64,000 nucleotides of DNA from Lethocerus indicus (lineage: Eukaryota > Arthropoda > Insecta > Hemiptera > Belostomatidae), in contig JACDQD010000005.1 in assembly GCA_019843655.1 (NCBI GenBank), forward strand, positions 3,189,575 through 3,253,574, read 5' to 3'. This document shows positions 58,610 through 64,000 of the stretch, piece after piece. The number at the start of each line of letters is the position of its first letter. Position 1 is the stretch's first letter. The notes under the pieces were generated by a model. That model made no database searches. It was given only the letters and a program-made list of their open reading frames with translations, and had not been told where the DNA came from. Position numbers and translations under genes: made by a program.

Positions 58610-59100
58610 GTGACTGCCCCCATATATACATTTACTCTGTTTATGGGCTTTTCCCCCGAACGGGACCCGACCGGTGACGTACTTCGTGTTCCGTGACCGA
58701 ATCGTATAAGTAGGCCGGCTGCCGAATCCCAGGGACTTGATGAAAAAAGGCCGGCGGGCTTTATACCGTGCCCGGCACACGTACCCCGCCCGCCTCGCCT
58801 CCAGTACGGCGTTCGGACAAAAGGGGGGCCCGCCTACGGTCGGAGGAGCAAGGGTGCATTCAATGGATTACAACCAGCCAGCGGGGAACCTGATAATTGG
58901 TTATTAGACAAACTTGGAATAACTAGGAAACCGGTTGGCAATTAGTGAACACGGCTAGGGAATATTGGACTTTGGCCCCAGACAGCCATTACTACCGGTT
59001 ACGATACCTGTAGCGCGACCGAATTTCCAAAGCGCCAACTAAGACAAAAGGGAGTGCAAATTTTCCACATCCCGCAATTAAGGGAAGCCGTAATAAAATC
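58610..59100. other. GC-richer island
   Basis: CpG-dense (GGCCGGCGGGCTT, CCCGCCCGCCTCGCC) falling off through TAATTGG-rich DNA. Frame 58577-58780 (-) has no domain. Confidence 0.4.
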
Positions 59101-60999
59101 CTTTATTGGAAATTCGTTGTTCTTTATTATCAAACGATATTAAAATGTCCTTTACCTCATAATTTCAATTTTAAACTAATAATTATGACAGAATACATGA
59201 GTACCTACTGCGACTTGTGATCAGAATTTGCGCGTTTCTACTAATATAAAATATTTTTCAATGACTATACTCAAATATTATTACTATCCGAACTGCAATA
59301 GACCCAACACCTCTGTAAGTTTCACAAAATAATACTATATTTTACAGTATACGATATTAATTGTAGTAATTATGTTTTTGTAACAATGAAATCTGTGTGC
59401 TTGTAATCTCTAGGGTTTTTCGATCTCATTTTCCTCCTAAGACAAACTTGCGATAGGAGAAACATCGAAGTATGCGGATAATGTGGTTTCTACTGTAGAA
59501 AATATTGTCGGTAAAACTGTACCGCGAAGGGGAGTTATTTAGCCGGAGAAGATCTCGTCAGACGGGATAGAGGAGGACGTACAGGGGCGATCCGCGTCAC
59601 CACCGGGCCCCATAATTATCGCGACGCGGAAACGTCCGAATATCAACTTGTTTTTCCCCTCCCGAACTCGTCCGCCCCATCTGTTCTATACCGGCTTTAA
59701 TGGCTTGTCAACAATGTTGAAGTCCACCCCCCCCCCCCCGGCCACCATTCGGGGAAAAGCTCTCGGGGGAAATATTTTCCCGATCTGAAGCGCGCCGAGG
59801 AAAAAAGACAAAAGCAACAACAATACGTCCGGCCTTTTTGAAGACCCGACGTATAAATTTTCGGGAATCGCTTTCCCCCAGAGTAAATCAATCGGCGGAA
59901 GGCTAACATGCGTACTTCAATCACAGCGAAAAAGAGAATTTATATGAAACGAATAAACGACTGAATAATTTGAAGAATTTCGTTCTCAACAGGTGTCGAT
60001 ACACCAACAATATACAATTGAACTATTCCTTTAATAGAAACTCTTCCTTACATAATTTCATAAAATATCTATTTCCATTATATTTTAACACTATTTGAAT
60101 TACTAAAACTTTTTCACGTCCTACTAACACTATACTAAAAATAAAATTTAGTGTTTATATCAAAGTATTAAATTTTTATTATTTGTAATATCGCGAGCAA
60201 TTTTAGAATGAAAGGTTTCTTTAAAATTCAAATTTACGGATGGAGAAACAGAAAATTCAAAATTACAGATAAGGAATTTTGGTTGATTCGAAAGTGTGGG
60301 TTGTCTGGAAGCGGTGTTTATTTTGAAAATTCATGTCAAATAGCCTGTATTTTGAGCACGATAAGCGATATTGATTTATGCGTAATTGGATAGTGAACAC
60401 AAACCGTATTCCAGTCGCCAATGGAGCATCCTGCTTCCGTCAACATAATTATTGTGGCGTGTTGATGTTTATTTGGGACATGCCTAAGGTACCCTTATAA
60501 GTTTTATTAATTACCATCTATTTCTTCTGGACGACTCCCTTTTGATTCAGAGCTTGCGGTCGAACTTCAGCCTCGCTCAGATTCCACTAATTTATTTTCT
60601 GCATACTAATTTTTCTTTTTTATTGCTGTACATTTCTCCCGCTTTGTATCTTTCCCGGCCTGAATCTGAACAATATTAGCTTTTTCAATTGGGTTTTTCC
60701 GCAGGTTTTAGGTAAAACCTCTCGTTAAACTCTCGTTAATTAGAATTCGTAACTAATATCGCTGTCCTTGTAAGTCCAAAATCGAGCAGAACATGCGAAT
60801 CGAGACAACAATTATTATTCATTTAGGTGTTATATATTCATTTATTCACTCAATAGCTTTGCATATGTGACAGGTATCCCCTCGGTACATGCCTAACTTC
60901 ATACATCATGAATATCTTCTTGGGTAAATTTGGGCGCTCCGAACGTTTCGGGGTTTATAACTAATTCTTAGGGAATCCAATTTTAAGTTATTTTCTCCG
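59101..60999. other. Non-coding; GC-richer island at about 59520-59930
   Basis: The island has C13 at 59727-59739. Upstream at about 59471 the plus strand reads KYADNVVSTVEN, resembling an RT 'YADD' box, but no other RT motif lies in phase. The remainder is AT-rich; frame 60208-60393 is unrecognised. Confidence 0.4.
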
Positions 61000-62269
61000 T
61001 TTTTAATTTAATCCGATGAGCACAAGAAATACCCCCGCCATTAAGAATATATTCATTAACATTTTATATCATAGACTGGATCATAGTATAAGATAGCAGT
61101 AATAATTCAATACGGCCCCTTTTGCATTGTTTCTATTGATCTGGGGTGGAATACTTGCTCATACTGTTATTAGGGTAACAATATTTCATTTATTCCTTCC
61201 TTAGGATTCATATTAAATTATTTTGCCAAAAACAGACAGAAAATTCGGTGTGCCGCCTTTATTCGAACCTCTCGGCACGTTGTCGCTATAAGATTAGTAC
61301 GGTAGTGCTGTATTAGAGACTTAGAAGATTGGTTGTCTCTTTTTAAATAAGTGTCTTTCCAAGTTGTTTTAGCCAACACCACGGTAGTGTGGCGGGACGA
61401 GGCCCCGAAAGGAGAGAAACGACAGCTGAGTTTCCATCTCGCCGCCGGTCTCTTAGGCGAAGTTGATTACAAAGAGGGACACGGGACAAAGACACCGCCA
61501 TAATTAATAGTGGAGAAGACGACCGGTTAGTTGTATAATTAACCTGCCCTACCCTAACCTACCCAGCCCCCCACAGAGTCCGAGCGAGGCACCACTTCAC
61601 AGCACGCCTCAAAGCACAACTCTGTTTTGTCGCGGAAACAGTGAACTTGACCCGCAGGATAAGTGAGCCGATGTAACGACCTTAATTTGGGGACAAAGCA
61701 CTAGTAGAAGGCGAAATTCTTGGGAGGGGCCCGTCATCAGAATTCTTGTTTTTGCGCTCAACAGGGGGAGAGGAGACGTAAAATGCCGAAAAATACGATA
61801 CTGTCTCGGTTGGAACAGATCAAACTGAAACCTTTTCGGAGTGGCCATAACTTGATGGCATGGTAAAACATGATAGACATGGTATGAACGCCTACATGAA
61901 ACCTATTTTCAATAGTTTTTTCTGTATTTGTTCTTGAATATCGTCTTAAATTAAAACGAACTTGTAACATTATTAACAAAAATAACGGATAAAAGCTTTT
62001 CATTTCCAAAAATTATGTTAATAAAATTATGACAATTTATCTCGTTCGAATTCTGAATGCTGATGCGTTTTTGGCCATACAATTCTTGTTGTAAAAGTGA
62101 AAACTGTCACATTTTTCGGGGCGAAAAGCTTTTAAAGGGAATCTTAAATGCACGATTGGGCGCTATACAAATGAAATTGAGTAAAAAGCAAGAGAAAACC
62201 ATCGGGTATACATTATATGAGTCGGGAAATAAAAGCGAAGAGTGAAATAACAGTTTTGTAGAATTGAGA
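61000..62269. other. Non-coding; GC-richer island at about 61380-61780
   Basis: The minus frames at 61609-62009 are unrecognised. The island has TAACCTGCCCTACCCTAACCTACCC near 61540, a short TAACC-like series too irregular to be telomeric. Confidence 0.4.
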
Positions 62270-62696
62270 AAATCGACACCGGTTGGTCGCAGTGTGTGCA
62301 AAGAAGCTCGGTGCGGGGGGTAGTAAAGGAGGAGAGCCAGATAAAAGGGGGATTAGAGGATAGAGTTTGTAAAATCTAAAGTTGACCCCTCCCCCTTCAA
62401 ACCCCAAGTCCGGGATAAACCGAAACAGAAAAAAACCCGGCCTCTAATGCTATAAAACAGAGTTTAAGTCCCGATTGTCGCACCAATTACGATCGTGGAG
62501 GTCCTCGTCGGGGATTACGGCCCTTTTTCCTTCTGCAATTTTGAAACTGAACACGAGAAAACTATATATACACACGGAAAATGTATTTCAACCTTGATTC
62601 GCAAGGCTGGACCTGAAATTGATTCAATAAATACCGGGTGTTACTACAGTTTCTGTTTGACTTTCTGCATTCACGCTACTGTTTCACAGTGAATCC
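62270..62696. other. GC-richer block
   Basis: A block from 62270 to about 62530 with GGTGCGGGGGGTAG. No domain in frames 62213-62407 (-) or 62495-62692 (+). Confidence 0.4.
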
Positions 62697-62984
62697 TTGA
62701 ACTTCGAGCAACCGAACAATATGTCGTTTTCTTTCTTTTCTAATAAGCAGATAAAACATAAAGCTCCAACTTGCTGGGGACAGAAGGTCGCAACAAATAT
62801 AGTATTCTTACTGATAACTATTATCAGGAAAATTCCCCATTTTTCGGGAATAAAACTGCCACACTATTTTCAGTATTGTTCCCCCACCAACGGGATAATT
62901 AACTCCAATAGGCCGGACATCATTCTGTTCTACAGATGTAATAAAACAGACGATACAGTAGTATTTCTAATTATTCATATTTAA
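62697..62984 (+). mobile_element. Possible LINE C-terminal fragment, second family
   Basis: The 95-codon frame ends with TNGIINSNRPDIILFYRCNK, then VVFLIIHI. A C-terminal motif widespread in arthropod endonuclease/RT LINEs (not Jockey) reads 'Y-W-D-R-x-I-x-T-D-x-x-I-x-x-N-[RK]-P-D-[IL]-x-x-x-[DN]-[KR]-x-x-K-x-x-x-x-I-D-[IV]-[AS]-[VI]-P'. T-[DN]-x-x-I, N-R-P-D-I and the following K-x..I-I fit with correct spacing, and upstream IPHFSGIKLPHYF fits the 'P-Y-Y-x-Y' part. The last I-D-x-A-x-P is degraded. The frame is open but too short for an active element. It could still be chance. Confidence 0.45.
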
Positions 62985-64000
62985 ATTATAAATAGTGGAA
63001 GACCAAAAATTATACTCATAATGCAATAAGCTTGGTGATATAAAAGAATTTGTTTCTCTTATCACTCAAATAAATTTTGGTTCACGCTTTCGCACTTGTA
63101 ATTTATTTCACTAATAATCAGCCCTATAGTATACACAAGTATACACAACTGGATCATGAGAGTGACGGGGCTGATTAAACACTACCCTCCGGAAGAAAGG
63201 AGAAGTTGTATTTGTGCAGAATTACTGACACATAAACAAAAATATTTGAAGGCTTCCAAAATGAAATATTTCTACTCATTTACTGATGAGGATGCGCAAC
63301 GTGTTCGAATCCGGTCCGGAAATAGAGAGATACAAAGGAAAGTCGGTAATTTCGGTAATTGTGCGGTCCACTCCGTTCTGTGAAATGGGGCGTCGTTCGG
63401 CGCGGTTGTGAAATGGGAGGGGCGGGAGTGAGATTGGTGATGGAGGGAGGGAGGGAGGGAGGGGTAACTCGAGAAAGAGTGAGTTGAAGGGAAATGAAGC
63501 CTCCCCCGACCCCGAAGGAAATCAGCGGAGGGCGTTATATTACAATTTCCCGGCACAGCTACTTGTGACACCGCCACTTGGCCGGGATGTTCAACAACTC
63601 CACCTTAAACAGTCTCGAATCTCTTGCGGATTTATTGCCTTATGTCTCTTTCTTTACTGGCTTAAAGTGACATAAATTGATTGTTAAGTCCTATCGGTAA
63701 ATATTGAGCAAACATTTAACTTGAGGTATAACGACATATGCAGATTTCAAAAAACCGACGTATTCTAGGACAATTTAAAATATTTAGACGTTTAAATTAA
63801 AATAAATTACAAATCAAACTTAATTGCAGTATACATTTTCGATAGGGAAAATCCATTAATAAGGACATTCAGCACAACGATCCAGATTAACACAACTCCT
63901 CCAGGGCACGTCCCACCAGTGAACGCAAAATGATTAGTGCTTAAACACGTTTTAAAAACGACTGTGTCGATATTACGCCCAAAGCGTGAAAATATTTTCA
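62985..64000. other. Non-coding; GC-richer block at about 63360-63680
   Basis: A GTATACACAA tandem doublet is at about 63130. The frame 63156-63383 (+) and the overlapping 63272-63577 (-) and 63484-63675 (+) show no domain. AT-rich at the end. Confidence 0.4.
63442..63464 (+). repeat. (GGAG)n repeat
   Basis: Five to six GGAG/GGGA units ending in GGGG. Each unit has G3, so the plus strand has a regular G-quadruplex motif. Confidence 0.9.

Noticed and set aside
59471..59482. YADN resembling the RT YADD box
   Set aside because: No other RT motif in the same phase or nearby; a stop lies just upstream.
61540..61570. Telomere-like TAACC repeats
   Set aside because: Irregular, only a few units, not the insect TTAGG pattern.

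Overview
This window looks like 64 kb of intergenic or intronic DNA from a metazoan, most probably an insect or other arthropod. The reasons are decayed Jockey-type LINEs, an internally deleted mariner, no visible CpG depletion, an AT-rich background with many microsatellites, and no bacterial-style gene packing. The species cannot be fixed from the sequence. I found no intact host gene, tRNA, rRNA, CRISPR array or operon. Nearly all open frames of 60-190 codons look like chance frames in GC-richer stretches or run through simple repeats.

The base layout is a mosaic. AT-rich stretches alternate with GC-richer, CpG-containing islands of about 0.2-2 kb (for example 8160-8740, 12040-13270, 15230-15860, 16310-16860, 17370-18060, 19480-21570, 24540-25440, 27000-27540, 27880-28800, 43120-43870, 49680-50300, 52690-53250, 58610-59100). 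Long G or C runs, GA/CT tracts and TAAT/TTTAT words cluster in the islands. Candidate functions are non-coding regulatory elements, but this is inference.

Best supported are transposon relics, mostly below the size at which an ORF scan reports them. Reverse-transcriptase fragments of Jockey-type LINEs lie at 14084-14500 (-), 19263-19372 (+), 35231-35410 (+) and 55940-56262 (+). A possible endonuclease part of such an element lies at 3077-3319 (-), a possible RNase H fragment at 25866-26093 (+), and a second LINE type's C-terminal motif at 62697-62984 (+). A 333-bp mariner derivative with matching inverted ends, TA target duplication and the last residues of a transposase lies at 40988-41320. 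A tRNA-like B-box fragment that may be a SINE head lies near 40608 (-).

Other structure: a perfect 16-bp inverted repeat (35194-35227) directly upstream of a Jockey relic; a 10-bp inverted repeat matching a head-to-head Sox site next to a TATA-like word (23409-23438); a four-copy 41-bp minisatellite (57451-57609); a diverged tandem duplication whose two copies share a splice-donor-like junction (33754-33925 and 34104-34215); a dispersed repeat pair (10555-10660 and 11449-11552); and an exon-like segment with both splice signals (38368-38530, -). One minus-strand frame stays open for about 194 codons in AT-rich DNA (31925-32506) and is longer than chance readily gives. These last items are the best places to look for an undescribed gene; none is proven.
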